64,000 bases of DNA from Chelonoidis abingdonii (Eukaryota; Chordata; Testudines; Testudinidae). Positions within the stretch are counted from its first letter, which is position 1. Each line of letters opens with the position of its first letter. Positions 21,501-33,974 of the stretch are shown piece by piece. The translations under genes were made by a program, and so were the position numbers. The notes under the pieces are model-generated. The model was not told the origin of the DNA. It worked only from the letters and a program-made list of their open reading frames with translations, and searched no databases. The stretch covers positions 30,318,646 to 30,382,645 of the forward strand of contig NC_133770.1 in the NCBI RefSeq assembly GCF_003597395.2. The letters run 5' to 3'.

Positions 21501-23454
21501 TTTTTTCACTGGGTTTGGGCAGGGTTCTCCATTATCTTAAAGGAGCCCTCAGCTGCATGCTAGGTACATGCTTTTTTGCTTGGAAGTGGCTGCTTAATGG
21601 GTCTTTACAGCCACTTATTTCCTTCCCTGATGAATCAAGGGACACACCCACTCATGTACTTATTCACTACACCAATACTGATTTGGACTGTAATTACATT
21701 CTATAGGTGGCGTACCCGAGCCCACTTATCCACTGAAATTTTAAAAACTCCCACACCTCAATATGGGTCTGTGCTGGTTATGTTCTATGTATATCTTATG
21801 AAGCTTGTAACTGACACTTGTAATCCCTCATAACCCAAGCCTGACTCCAGATGTACAGTACCTTCCTTCTTAAGTTGTGTAAATTTGATTTTAAACATTA
21901 ACTTTAATAAAAATTATCTGTTCTTATCAGTTTAATTTCTCACCCTGAAGAGCAAAAGACGAGAATGAAAATCAAAGCGTGGTCTATACACTTGGCAGAC
22001 ACGATTGCTATCACAGGCTTATGAAGAGCTTACGGTTACTTTGCAGAAGTTAGCTATTAAAACAATAGAAGATAATTTGTGCACCGTAGTAGTTTTCCAG
22101 TAAGTGACTGATAAAGCAGTTATTGCTAACAAGCAGAAGATTGCTTAATCATCACTTTATTAAATTTTGCTATGCTTTTGATGAATCTTGCAATTCAATA
22201 ATATCATTTATGAAAGTATGCCACATGTTCGTAATGAAGGAATAGTTCCACTTTGCTTAAATATATTAAGTCTATACAATATCTGAGTTGCAATTTACTG
22301 CATGCTCAGAGTTGTTGAATCTAGATTGTTAACCTATGGAGATATAATTTAGAAATTAAAACCACTCTTAAAAACTAGATGTAGTGTATTAGAGATATTA
22401 GGCTTATAATGGAACCCACTTAGTAAGGCTCTTCACTTAATCAGTATGTATACAATACAAATGGAGGGCAAAGTTGACTTTCATAGTGATACACCTCCAT
22501 TTACCCAAGAGGGAGGGGCAGCATCTTTATTTAGGTGTTTTTGTACTCACCATTAGCTTGATGTCACAATGAGAAACTATAGGATGCGCTAGTTCATGAC
22601 ATTGGGAAGCTTGTCATTTTATCTGTACATTTCTTTTCTCCGGAGATAGCACCTGTCCCAAATAACTCTAGTTTTTGAGGTGATATTTTTGGTTGGCCCC
22701 GGTTGGGAGTTGTAAACTTGGATTCCTGTTACTCTTTGTTTTTAACCTACTTTTTGATGCAGTTGACTCTTATTTTTTACAGCTCTGTGTTAGTCCATTC
22801 TGGGTTCCAGCAGGCAGATCTTTAGTCAAAACATGACGATTGTTAGGTATTTTTGTATGTCTGCACTTACCAGGCTGGTGAAACTGTGTTGATATCTGTG
22901 CCTTCTTGGAAAATCTGGGCAACTATCAATCCCACAGTTCATCCTCGAGAGATTAAGTGCGTGGAGGACATGCTCACAGGGCAGCATAGAGTGATGTGAA
23001 GAAAGGGGGCCAGCTGAACAGGTCCCATAGGAATGGTTAGCAGTTTTATCTACTTTGAAAAATAGTGTACAGAACTGATTATGGGAAGGCAACTGCTGCC
23101 GAAGAAGATGCCCGTTTAGCTATCATGGTCATTAGTAGAGATGATTGGAAGAATTGTGATGATTTTTTTTTGTTAGAGTTTGCTGACTGGTCAAAATCAA
23201 AAAGTTCTGAGAAACTGTTTTATTTTTTTACAAGCACTGATGGAACTCATCAGGCAGGACTGCTTCAGACTCAGAGACTTCTAGAGTCCATGGTTCCAGG
23301 GCATCCCTCCAGTTGGATTGCATCAGAGCCAGGCCTCCATTTCCTTTGGAAATGTTTGTTTCTTGTTCTGAATTGCAATGAAACCAAATTTTAAAATATC
23401 AAAATCTTCCATGAAATAGGATTACCTTTGCCCACCCAGCTCTATTCATTAATC
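18546..23454. other. Mostly unannotated AT-rich sequence
   Basis: This 4.9-kb stretch contains no clear TE and no recognisable gene. A weak L2-tail-like phrase lies near 19395-19425 on the minus strand. The open frame at 22826-23092 is listed separately. The lack of recent insertions compared with the 5-16 kb and 36-51 kb regions stands out. Confidence 0.5.
22826..23092 (-). other. Exon-like open frame, unrecognised
   Basis: An 88-codon minus-strand frame with a string such as CEHVLHALNLSRMNCGIDSC. A GGTAAGTG donor-like site lies within it at about 22865-22873. I do not recognise the protein. It may be a fragment of an old TE open reading frame or chance; no partner exon or acceptor is convincing. 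Local base composition is higher in GC than the flanks. Confidence 0.2.
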
Positions 23455-23567
23455 AGAGTTTTGTCTTCACTGCAAAAAAGGGTATTCTCTACATCAAGGT
23501 AGCTAACTTGAGTTAACTAGCTCAGTGTAAAAACTCATCTTTTTCCCCCCCTGTGTAAACATAGCCT
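23455..23567. mobile_element. Short Harbinger-like MITE
   Basis: It begins GTTTTGTCTTCACTGC and ends GTGTAAACATAGCCT, inverted and of the TGTCTACAC type. The interior 'aacttgagttaactagctc' is a near palindrome characteristic of a small turtle MITE. No clear target duplication remains. Confidence 0.6.
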
Positions 23568-24739
23568 TAGTATTAATCAGTTTATGTGTAGAAACACATC
23601 ATTAGAATCAGCTATGTCACTAACTGTAATACAAACCCAGTTGTAAGTTGTAGTCTGAATGGGGCTCTGGTAGGAAATTCAAACATCCCTGCATTCCCAA
23701 GATGATAGGAATTCTTCAGTGAGTCTGCATACCCAGAGCGTGTCAGAAGCAGAACTGAAAATATGCCGAGAGGAAAGCAAGTTAAAGGATGCCTCTTCTG
23801 GCCTCGCTTTTCACTGACTCTGAAAAGCAAGGCCCTCCTTGGGTGAAATCCATATCATGTCCCCACCCACATAAAGCAAGAGTAATTGAGTTTTATGAAG
23901 GTGAAGTATGGGGATAGAGGCAGCAAAGCAAATGCAGGGCCACCTTTGTAGAGTAAATGCTCGATGTGTTTGGGCCACTGAATCCACATGGTGTTAGAGC
24001 CTCTGGTCCCTTCCCCATCTTGTCTCCAGTCAACCCTCCACATTGACTTTTCTGAGACCAATGCAGAAACCACTCCTCTTGTGCAGATGGTATAGAGGTG
24101 CAACCCCACTCAGGGGTATCAGTGGTGTGCTAGACCTTCACTCCAGGGTGAATATACACAGGGATGAAAAAGTCCCTATAGATTGAGGCTGTCACTAAAC
24201 CACATCCATATTTGCTTTGTTCATAATACGGAGGAAATCTCACAGCCCCCCTACCCCCCGATATTTTCAATTCTGGAAAAGTTTAATCAAATTCTTTTCA
24301 GGCTCCTATGGGACTATTAAGTGGGAAGTATTTAAAAATGTAGTAATATATTTCTTGAGGCTGTTTGTTCAAGTTTAATATTTTTTTGGAGGGGGAGAAA
24401 GGAGGAAGGGAGAAAGGGCAAAGGACATTGAAGTGTGGGTTCCTTTTGCTCACACAGATGTTTGTCAAGCTGCTTCTTTCTTCCCTACGGTGGGAAAATA
24501 AGGATTCTACAAGAGGGATCATAAGTTTTTCTAATAATCCCTTTGAGTTATAGCGATCCAAAATTATCTCTGCCTTTTTGCATTGTGGAAACTGTGGAAG
24601 TCTGCATTCTCCTGGGCTATTTATTGAAAACATAAATAAATATGTCTATGGTGCACTTCGATTTTTCCCCTTATCTGGACTAAGGGAAGCAGAGTGGAGG
24701 TGATAGAGCAGTGTGCCATTAATGCTGAGGCAAGAACAA
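23568..24739. other. No gene or clear repeat seen
   Basis: AT-rich to neutral sequence with unremarkable short open frames on both strands. Confidence 0.5.
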
Positions 24740-25400
24740 CAGTGTATGCTAAAGGAAAAAGCAAAACAGACGCTGGATGAAAGGAAGATGATTCCGAGGA
24801 ATAGTTAGTGTCTGGGAGAAGGGAAGGTATAGGAAAATCCAGGCCATTGTTAGTTGAAGGGCCCAGGATCTGGAGCCTTGTAGAGTAAGTGAGGCAAGGC
24901 TTGGCTCTCTCCCAGCCAACCCAGATTGATATCGGGTAATTTGACCCACCTGGGAAGGGTAGAGGGCATGGTCACATGATGAAAGCAGATGACTCAAAAA
25001 GGAGGCTCCTAATGCAATCAGAGAGCGCTTGTTGAGAGGAGTGCTCTGCCAGGACACAGTCCCAGAAAGAGGGCTGTGGAAACGTCCCTTTTAATTCAAG
25101 GGTTTGCAGGCTGGGGAGGCCAGGAGTAGAACTGCCCAGTCCCCGGAAGGAGGACTTGTGGCGATCTCAACCTGTGAGTGGGCAAGTGGACTCTTTTGGG
25201 AGGTGGACTGTGTTTAATAAATGAGGCCCCAAGAATGGGAGAATATTGCTTTTAAAGACTTTATGGGTGTGAGTGGATTATTTCCAAGAACTCTAAGGGA
25301 GACAGGAGACTTCAGTAGCATGCCACGCCATAAAGGGACGTACTCAGAGACTACACCCCTTCTACCCTATTCCTAATAAGACTGAAGGCGACACCACATC
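24740..25400. repeat. GC-richer LTR-like segment, tentative
   Basis: Local GC rises, and a TTTAATAAATGAG poly(A)-signal-like motif is present at about 25214, as in LTR R/U5 regions. No TG...CA ends or target duplication could be identified, and no coding domain is present. It could equally be another old repeat. Confidence 0.25.
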
Positions 25401-28332
25401 AGAACATTTGGGTATTGACAGCAGTGTTTCGAGACCTGAAACCTGGTTCAAGAGCCTAGTGTGTGTGCTAGAGTCTTAGTCACATGACCCAGGCATTCTA
25501 AGTAATGTACAATTGTGCTATGTGCAAGCAAGTCTGAAAAGGAAGCATGGAATAGTTATCACCATAAACTTACTGCTTCTGCAAAACCTCTATTCCTTAC
25601 TGGTGTAGGAATGACACCTTCAGAGGTCTTTCTAGAGATCTGCTAATAAAGTAGTGTGTAATAATACACATTGCTGTATAAATGAATTATTTTCTTAAGT
25701 TTGTTAGAACTTTTTTCTTTTATTATGTACGTATAATTGACATTAAAATTTCAAGTTACTGATGTAAGGGCATGTGTTGTGTTTGAGTTTAATTTACATA
25801 TAAATTGTATGGTTCTAGCTAAGCTGTTGTACAGACATGAGCATTAAGGAGATGATTTAGAAGCGTAGTTGTAAGTACATAAACACATTTTTTAAGAAGC
25901 AACATAGTTTTTAACTACATGTTCAGGTTTCCTAAATGTTGAATGAAACTAAACAAAGAAAAATTACGTTTTTGACATTTAAAGCATCCATTAAGTTTTA
26001 GTGGGCTATTATGACTAGTCTAATTTTACTTGTTACAAACAGATTTTTAAAAATATTATATATGATTTATGGAATCTGTGATTATAATTAGCCCTGTGCT
26101 AACGAACATCAACGTACATTAACGTATACAAAAAATAACCCAGACGTTGCATTAAATCTAGATCAATTTATTTTTGCTTCACCAGTAAGAGTACATTACT
26201 GCAAATTGTTTTCTACCTCTAAAGACTGATTATAATAGGTAGTTGTACTGTCAAGGCAGAAAACAGTAATACATGTTTTCAGTTTTGCAAAGCATCCCTA
26301 GTAGGTGTTTTATTTAACAGTAGATCTACTTAATCTCTCAAGATTTTTATTCTATGGCAGTTACTGTACAATGTAAGTGCTATATGTGCTTCCATTTGTT
26401 TCAGGCCTAATTTTTCCCCAGGAGATGTTACATGGATTTGAAGAACGTCTACATTGGGCATTTAAAGATCAAATCCTGTACAAGGCTGTGCTCCCTCAAG
26501 TAAATAAATCTGATTTAAGGTTGCTCAGTATCTCTCCGGATCAGGGTGCTAGCTGTCTGAGTGTTTTTAATACAACTTTTGAGTAGTTGAGGGTATCATC
26601 TCGTAGACAAGGTCTATCTGGCTAATGGACACCAGGATGGACTGTTTTGAAAAATGATAAGGACCTAGACTAGAACATACCTTTCTGGAAAGGTTTAAAA
26701 ACTAGGTTTCTGCCAACTCTAGGCAAACTATGTTAATTCTGCTATCCTTGACTGTCTTTAAAACTGGTTCAGCTCATGTTTTTTAAGCCTCAGTAGAGAT
26801 GGGCTGCACCTTGGGCTATTTAGGGAAGAGAATGGGAAACTGACTGACTGCCAGGATACAAAGGTCATTCTTTAAAATATTTTTAATAGTCTAAATAATT
26901 GCACCATATGTACCATGGCCTTCCCTGATTATCCCTTGTCCCACTAGGGAGTAGCTGAACTAGTTTGATCTATGATTTGGATAAGAAAAATTTTCAGTTA
27001 CATGTGGTTTAAAGAGAAGCATTGTATTTTGTCAAGGTGACTTTGATAGTGACTTATGCCAAGATACACATGTGCAGTATTGAGGTATTACATTTCAGTA
27101 CTTCCAACCATAGGTATTCAAAAATCATGAGATTGGCTTAAAAATTGTGACTTAGTAAATACTTATTTGATTTCTGTTTTCTGCATCTTTAGGGTAATGC
27201 TTACTTTGTGCTGTTAAGCTTTTTCTCCACAACCATGAGGGCTACAGCCTTGCTGTTCTTTATTAAATGAAATCTTAGATTCCCACCTAGTAACGCACCT
27301 CCAGGAGCTCGCACTTCAACAGAAAACACAGAACGTTGTAAGATAAAATTGTGGTAGTTGGAATATATTACATTGTTGTTTTTATTATTTCAGCCACCCA
27401 GTTTTTAAAAATAAAAGTAATTCCAGCATCTGAATTTTGATTGAATGAATTTTTACTACTAGTATCTTAATATTACTCATTCTGAGCATATTGTTGTTGT
27501 CTGTTGTTTAAAGTTTATCTTGAGTGTAGGCATAATCACTGCCTCATTAAGGATTTTTGGTTTTAAATATGTCCTAAAAATAGAAAATATCATTGTAAAC
27601 TTTATTGTATGTTATATTTTTACTGTGTATGTACTGGAGAATGTGAATAACGTGGTGGTTGTCACTGCTTAGACTTTGTTGGTTATATTAAAAGAACAAG
27701 TGATTATTTAAGTGGTAAATGTAAACCTTATTTCAAAAGCAAATAGTTTTAGTGTGTGTGAGGGAGCTTATGAAAAGACACCATCAGGACTAAGTGGACC
27801 AGATATAAAAACTTTCCCAAACGTTGGAATCCTTGACCTTTAAAATTCATCTGACTAGAGGTACAGATATACCTAAAATTAACTTTCTACTCTGTGGAGA
27901 AGCTGCCCATGGACACGGCATACCCTAGAACAATGCTTGATGACCAAGGGCTATATGGTAAATGGAGACTTACATAGGTTTTCACTGGAGTAGGCTACAG
28001 TTGTGGCATGAACTGGCAGATGGATCTACAGCTGTGCTTGGTGACCAAAGCCCACCATAGAGGAATGTGTGCAGGGACTGCTGTTGCCCGTGGAGCCCCG
28101 TGGCTGCAGTAAGAGTTGCAGAGTGGCTGTGCTAGTGTTTTCCAGCCTGGTGGGAGGATTCTGTTTCTTCCCAGTCTCTGTGGAGAAACCCCTTTGTTTA
28201 CTCAGGATTTATACAGGGGTTAAGGTCCTGGCCCCTCTTGTGGAAAATAAACAGACTCTGAAGGACTGTGTTATGGTTTGAAGATCAGAATTATTTTTTT
28301 AATACACACTGGGTGATATTTCTTCTCTAACA
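25401..28332. other. Unannotated sequence with one exon-like frame
   Basis: No clear TE. At 26377-26586 (plus) a 69-codon frame follows acceptor-like sites (TTTGTTTCAG at 26395-26404 and TTTTTCCCCAG ending near 26422). It reads HGFEERLHWAFKDQILYKAV and ends in a stop; I recognise no family, so it is not called a gene. Segment 27885-28275 is slightly GC-richer and may be an old repeat ('gaaaataaacagactctgaa'). Confidence 0.4.
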
Positions 28333-28340
28333 TAGATGAG

Positions 28341-28463
28341 TAGGGTTGCCACTTTTGGTTGGATGTATTACTGGCGATTTCATCACATGACATAATGTTG
28401 AATTCAACATTAATCTTTAATTCCTGGAGACCCCAGGGCAATCCTGGAGGGTTGGCAACCCTG
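28341..28463 (+). mobile_element. Short hAT-like MITE (TAGGGTTGCCA type)
   Basis: The left end is TAGGGTTGCCA and the right end TTGGCAACCCTG, inverted. The flanking 8-mers TAGATGAG and TACATGTG (28333-28340 and 28464-28471) match at 6 of 8 positions, suggesting a decayed duplication. It contains the phrase 'cctggagaccccagggcaat' known from this turtle MITE family. Confidence 0.7.
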
Positions 28464-28471
28464 TACATGTG

Positions 28472-30879
28472 GGGAGTCAGTCTTTTTCCAGGATTTTTTG
28501 CTGATTTAGTGGCGATTTATCATCAGTGCTGTGAGACCCATAAAGTGAGTTCAGCAACCTGCTCTCGAATATACTTTCAGCTACATCTGAAATATACTAA
28601 ACCAATGAAAGTACTTTTGATGTACTTTTTGCCTTTGATTTGTGTCTATTGGGACTGAACTTAGGTCTCACTTGAATTTTATCAAGATTGTTTTTTTTTT
28701 TTGCTTTATATTTACAGTTAATCACTATTACTTTTCATCCATGTTGTTGAGCAATGTACAGTAACTACTGTCCCTTCTTGTTAAGGTGGTTAAATGCCTC
28801 AAACCTTGATTTACTGACACCCCATCACAGACATAGCACCAGTTTTGGTGAGTGTAAGACAAAACAACAAAAAAAACTGAGGAAATCTTCAAAATAAACC
28901 TCTCTCTATGGAATCATGCCCAAATCTGATGAAACTATGATTGTGGTACAGCGAAAGACTGCTTTCTTTGTAGTGTGGAATAGAAAACCAGAGTGAAAAA
29001 GGGTAAAAAAATAAATAGGGAATATTGATTTTTTTTTTTTTTTTAAGTAGCAGTTTTTTCCAAGTGACAGACCTCAGTTATATTATACTGGCTGTATGAC
29101 TATTTAACATATGCCTTTTAGTGAAGTGAATGTGGATGCTGGTTTCCTGTATCCTAATTAAACCAATAAAACATATTGTGAGGACAGTTGACTAGAACAT
29201 ACATTTGAAAATATAAATTTCAGGTTAAGTCTTGCTACAATAATCTATAAAATATTGTTAGGTTGCAATCCAGATGTAACGGTTGGGGGTAATATAGCCT
29301 TTTTTTTCTGTGTGATTGTATAGCTGAAGCATGGTACTGTCTGTTTGATAACTACTGGAACACTCCAAATTAGATTAAATTATAAGTGAGTATATGAATG
29401 TGGTATTTAAACCTTTACTTAAACTAATTAATGAGTAAGTGCTCCACAGGAGGTCAGCCTTGAGGCCTGTGTAGAGCAAGTGTGACAGGAGCTACTATTT
29501 AATTGTAAGAAAAATGCGTGTATTAAACAGGGGACAAAAACCTCACCAGAAGAGAGAATGCTCTTCAGCTCTGTGAATTGTAAATACCCAATATGTTTGA
29601 TTGTGAATGTTTGATAAACTCTGTCAGAGGACACTTGTAAAAAGTTACTTAAGAATACAAAACAAGGATGAAGATGTTGGTAGCATAGTACAGGACTGTT
29701 TTGTTAAACTAAAACAAGAGGCCATGTTTTGAATGTGTTTTTATCTTGAAAAATTGTGTGGTATTGACTCTCATTTTTAAATGGTTAAGATGAAAGACAA
29801 AATGATTACACAATTAGTGTTCAGAATTTTTCTCTGACCTTGCAGAGAGACTGTGTGCGTGTGCATGTGTGTCTGCTCGCACACAGGTACACATGGGCCT
29901 TGGAAATACCTAGCAACATATAGCGGTATCTTATATATTCTGGTAGATGTTCTACAAATTCACCTTTTGGTTGAGACCATGTGATTTCTATTTCTGTGTG
30001 AAACCGTCACCAGAGTTACTGTAAAAATACATTAAGAAATAGAATTGCTGCCAATAGGATTTCATTAACCTTTTGTTTCTGTGTGTGATTCATAACTGCT
30101 AACAGCTGTAATGTACATTTTGAGGTTTGAGCTTCCTGCTGTTTGTTTCTTGTATCCCCCTTCTCCACCCCCTTTTCCTAAGCAGCCATCATTGCTACTT
30201 ATTTCCAGATGTTTATATGGAAAATGGACATAAATAGCAGAATAGCTATTGCAGTCGGCCTTCAGCATGAAATGCAAACATTAGTCTCTATACCAGGAAA
30301 TCTCTTAATAGCTTGGGAAGTGTATTTTTTAAATGCTCTTTTTATTTTGCACATCTTTACAATACTTAATAGAAATAAACAGTTATGAGTTTTATTCTAA
30401 AATTGATTGAGACAACGCTCCATACTAAAGACTTCTTAACTAGTCAATCAACTTTTAGAGTGTTTTAAAAATTTCCAGGTATGTGCCAGGTTTGATGGAA
30501 AATGTGACTGTTTTATAGTCTGAAATTTTATGCAATTGGTGCATTTTCATATTCAGTGTCCTGCTTTTTCTGCCTTTATTTAGTTTATTAGGGTGGTCTC
30601 TAAATTTTATAAAGTGATAACTTAAATATCTTCCATCTGTGTATGTGACTGAAACATCTCTGTAATCAATAATGAAAGGTAGAAATACGACATCCTTTGT
30701 TTAGGGATAAGTAAATTACCATCCTGTTATCACAGAACTTCTGTACTGTTTTGCAGGATATGACTTCTCTTTTCTGAATGCACATAAAGTGTATCTGCAT
30801 CAGTGATTCTCTCTCAAAATAATGCATGAAGACTAGGAAAAAACAACTTCACCTTGTAAAGTTTTTGTTTTTCTGGTAT
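28472..30879. other. No gene or clear repeat seen
   Basis: AT-rich sequence with a T-run at about 29027-29044 and a purine/pyrimidine alternating GT/CA stretch at about 29850-29895. No exon-like frame was recognised. Confidence 0.5.
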
Positions 30880-31065
30880 TTATAATAATAATTATACCCA
30901 TCTCCTAGAACTGGAAGGGTCATCAAGTCCAGCGCTCTGCCTTCACTAGCAGGACCAAGTACTTATTTTGCCCCAGATCCCTAAGTGGCCCCCTCAAGGA
31001 CTGAACTCACAACGCTGGGTTTAGCAGGCCAATGCTCAAACCACTGAGCTATCCCTGCCACCCCA
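30880..31065 (-). mobile_element. Tortoise-type tRNA-derived SINE
   Basis: In minus-strand sense the tRNA-like head (GGGATAGCTCAGTGGTTTGA, A-box; GTGAGTTCAGTCCTTGAGG, B-box) is well preserved. The body 'ggccacttagggatctgggg' and the CR1-like tail 'gatgacccttccagttctag' follow, ending in an A/T repeat. It is the best-preserved of the three copies in the window. Confidence 0.9.
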
Positions 31066-32276
31066 AATTTCATCTTGGAAATGTTTCTTTGAGATTGATA
31101 GTGCACATGTTCATATGGCTATTGTCAAATTCTAATGCTTCTAATGCTTGGTTCCTGTAGTAGTCTGTTACACATTTACACTATTAGAACAGAAAAAAAG
31201 CCTGTGTGTTAGTGGTGAATATTGTTAATTTGGAAAATTCCATAATGCTGAGAAGCAGTTTGGTGACCACGGTGAGCCAAATGCTCTTTGCAATTTGGAA
31301 GAGGTTTGTTCACCTTTAAAATAAAATTAAGACTTCCCTATATGTCATTTTATGAAGAGACTTGAGATCCTGTGAGATGTTCTGTTCTCATGGTATTTCT
31401 GGTTTGACTGAAGCCTAGTCTAGAAATAGTGGAAATCTTGTAAGAAAAAACTGTATAGGATTGCTAGATTGCTGAGAGATTCATTTAAAAATTTTAACTT
31501 TGGATGCTTCTCTGCACCTCCCAGAGTTTCAACTCTTGCTGCTTCTGTGAAGTCTATGGTCCAACTTAACAATTAAAGCATGAAACAAGATAGTTGCAGA
31601 AGTTATAGTTTTAGGATCATGCTACTAAAAAAAAATATTCCTCTTTTTATATTGTTTTTAGAGCAGCAAGGAACAATGATCTATTTAGTGTCGTCTTTAA
31701 TTTTTCAATGCAGTATCACAAGTTACCAATGAGACTAGGAAAATAAAATATCTCAATGAGAGGAGATGTTCTTAATGTCTCAACAGACAAAAAAATAAAT
31801 AACTAAATAAAATAAAATATAAAAATTAAGCCCCTGCCAAAGTAAGATACTCTCTCTTGTCTAGGAAGAACTGGTCAGATCTGAGGGAAATGTCTGTATG
31901 GAATTGCTACAAGGGTGAACAATCTGCCAGAAAGGGAAAAGATCTAAGATGCAAATATCTAGTTTACTATATTATTTTAGGGGATGGATTACGTTGAATA
32001 GTATGAAGAATTGGTTGTGTTACAAGGAGAAATGCTGTCTGTAAGTCTGGAATTCACATCTACCTGTCCCTGTCTACTGAAGAATTTTTAGCAGTATATA
32101 CAATTTTGCTACTCAGTGTATCCCAGAACCCCTGTGTCAGGTGACTTGAATGAAATTATAGATGCATTATTATTTCCTTTCCCTGGGATCTTGGGACCCC
32201 AACCCAGCTCCACTTCACCTGCATGAAGCCTCAGGTTTTATGTGGAGAAGTGGATTTCACCCCGTGCAAGACTCAT
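31066..32276. other. No gene or clear repeat seen
   Basis: AT-rich sequence including an A-rich run with TAAATAA units at about 31790-31830. Confidence 0.5.
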
Positions 32277-32277
32277 G

Positions 32278-32480
32278 GCTTGTCTGCACTTGGAAGCTGA
32301 CCAGCATAGCTGTTGTGCAGTAACTATTCCACTATCACTCCCTTGTGGAGACACTCTGGAATAAAAATGAATGTATTACAAAATGGAGTGATTATTTTGG
32401 AATTAAGTCACTTTTATTCCAGAATAGTGTGTCCACATAGAGGAGCTATAGTAGAACAGCTCTTCTGCCATTTAGTTTCT
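32278..32480. mobile_element. Degenerate MITE with internal inverted repeats
   Basis: It starts GGCTTGTCTGCACTTGG, like other Harbinger-type ends here, and contains 'actctggaataaaa' facing 'ttttattccagaat', then 'gtgtgtccacatagagg'. Similar turtle MITEs are built from repeated 'ttattccagaata' palindromes. The right end and duplication are not clear. Confidence 0.55.
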
Positions 32481-32529
32481 CTGTATAGGCAAGTTATTTA
32501 CTGCTTCACTTGTGTGGCGGCATAACTGT

Positions 32530-32822
32530 AGAATCATAGATGCACGGATGGAAAAGACCATCCTGCTCTCTTTTATTTAGATACTCATGTGGCTCCATCT
32601 GAGCACCTCACAAACATTAATGAATTATTCTTACAATACTCTGTAAAATATGTAGTGATGGGGAACTGAAATAGAAATTGAAAGTCTAAAGTCAGTGGGA
32701 GGCACATGTGAGAAAAGTCATGTCCTAAGTGGCTTGTCTGAGAACACAGAGGATGTCTATAGAAGCGCTGAGAATTGAACTCAGATCCCTTGAGCTCCAA
32801 TCCAGTGCCTTAACCAAAGGTT
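32530..32822 (-). repeat. MIR-like ancient SINE, with a short CR1-like scrap at one end
   Basis: In minus-strand sense, 'ggttaaggcactggattgg', 'gagttcaattctcagcgc' and 'ctcagacaagccacttagg' follow the order of the ancient tRNA-derived MIR family (tRNA-like head, then conserved core). 'gaggtgctcagatgg' at the far end resembles the amniote version of this repeat. The first ~30 bp of the interval ('agaatcatagatgcacgg') looks like a CR1-type tail scrap. Confidence 0.6.
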
Positions 32823-33080
32823 CATTTGCTGCCTTTCAGCTACTTTCTTGTCAGTGTAGAATTGTTCCTAAGAGTATATTTCTAGTTGTTTTAGTCCAGT
32901 GTTGAATGTCTCAAATGGTGAGATGTCCACTGTTGTCTTGCGGGGAGGGGAGAGGAGGTGTGTGATTCAACAGCTTAATTCATCACACTGTATGGAAACT
33001 TCTCCTGTTTAGCCTTTGACAGTTTAATGCCTTTTCTCCTGATTATCCCTTTATATCAAGTCTCACCTTGAACTTTCCTT

Positions 33081-33096
33081 CCCCCCCCCCCCCCCC
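33081..33096 (+). repeat. Poly-C homopolymer
   Basis: Sixteen consecutive C residues. Confidence 0.95.
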
Positions 33097-33404
33097 GTGT
33101 TTTATAATGGTACTCTCTAGATTATGATTAATTTTCTGACATGCCAGATAAAAAGAACTGAAATATAGTCATTTGAGTATGTGCTGGAGAAGATGTGGTC
33201 TTGCTGGGAGCCACTGAATAATCTGGGGGATATTTCTGGCTTTGTCAAGGTTTGGAAACAGAACATGACTCAAAGGAAATCATTATCACAATTTGAGTAA
33301 GGTCTGCTTATAACTATTTGCCTGTTATGTAATATACCAGGCATTAGAACCCTTCAATGCATAAAAATATAGTTTGAAAAGATTAAAATAATTCATGCAT
33401 GTGG

Positions 33405-33452
33405 GGGACTGAATTGAAGTCCCTTCCAGTCCTACACTTCTGGTTCTAGAGA
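33405..33452 (+). mobile_element. CR1-like 3' tail scrap
   Basis: The phrase 'agtcccttccagtcctacac' followed by 'ttctggttctag' matches the conserved 3' end of CR1 elements and CR1-tailed SINEs. Only about 45 bp is recognisable. Confidence 0.5.
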
Positions 33453-33974
33453 CTTTTCACTAGCAAGAGGAGAATTTTCCCACCAAAATTGAAGTTAATC
33501 AGTAAGCTCTTCACAGATTAACACACACAAAGGAGTGGTGGCAGTGAGAGTGGTGACCACATTGAGAAAACTCTTGTAACACTTTTAGGCCAGATACTAC
33601 CCTGTAAAAGTGGGAGACAATTTAATTTTAACTGTCTACTTTGTCAATTTATTGAACAGGAGAAAGGACTTCCTACTGTGGTACCATTGCCAACCTTACC
33701 TTGCTCCTTCTTTCAGATCTCCTAATGTGCTTCAGAGTGCAACAGGCTTGATTTCTTTTTTGAAGGGGGTTTGTTGTGGAGGGCATGGGAGAGTGTGTGT
33801 GTCTCTGTGTCAAAAAGCAGGTGTTATGGGGAAGTCAACAGAAAAGGAAGTGTGGGGGAGGTAACGGTATAGAGTGGAGAAAAGGTCCATATCAACGGGA
33901 TAGCAGAATGTGAGCTTTGGAGGAGCAGAAGAATGGAAGATATTTTATTTGTTGGGCAAATATTAACTTGTGTT

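Noticed and set aside
30880..31065. A tRNA gene suggested by A-box and B-box-like motifs
   Set aside because: The boxes belong to a tRNA-derived SINE with a CR1-like tail. The cloverleaf is not preserved, and two other diverged copies exist in the window.
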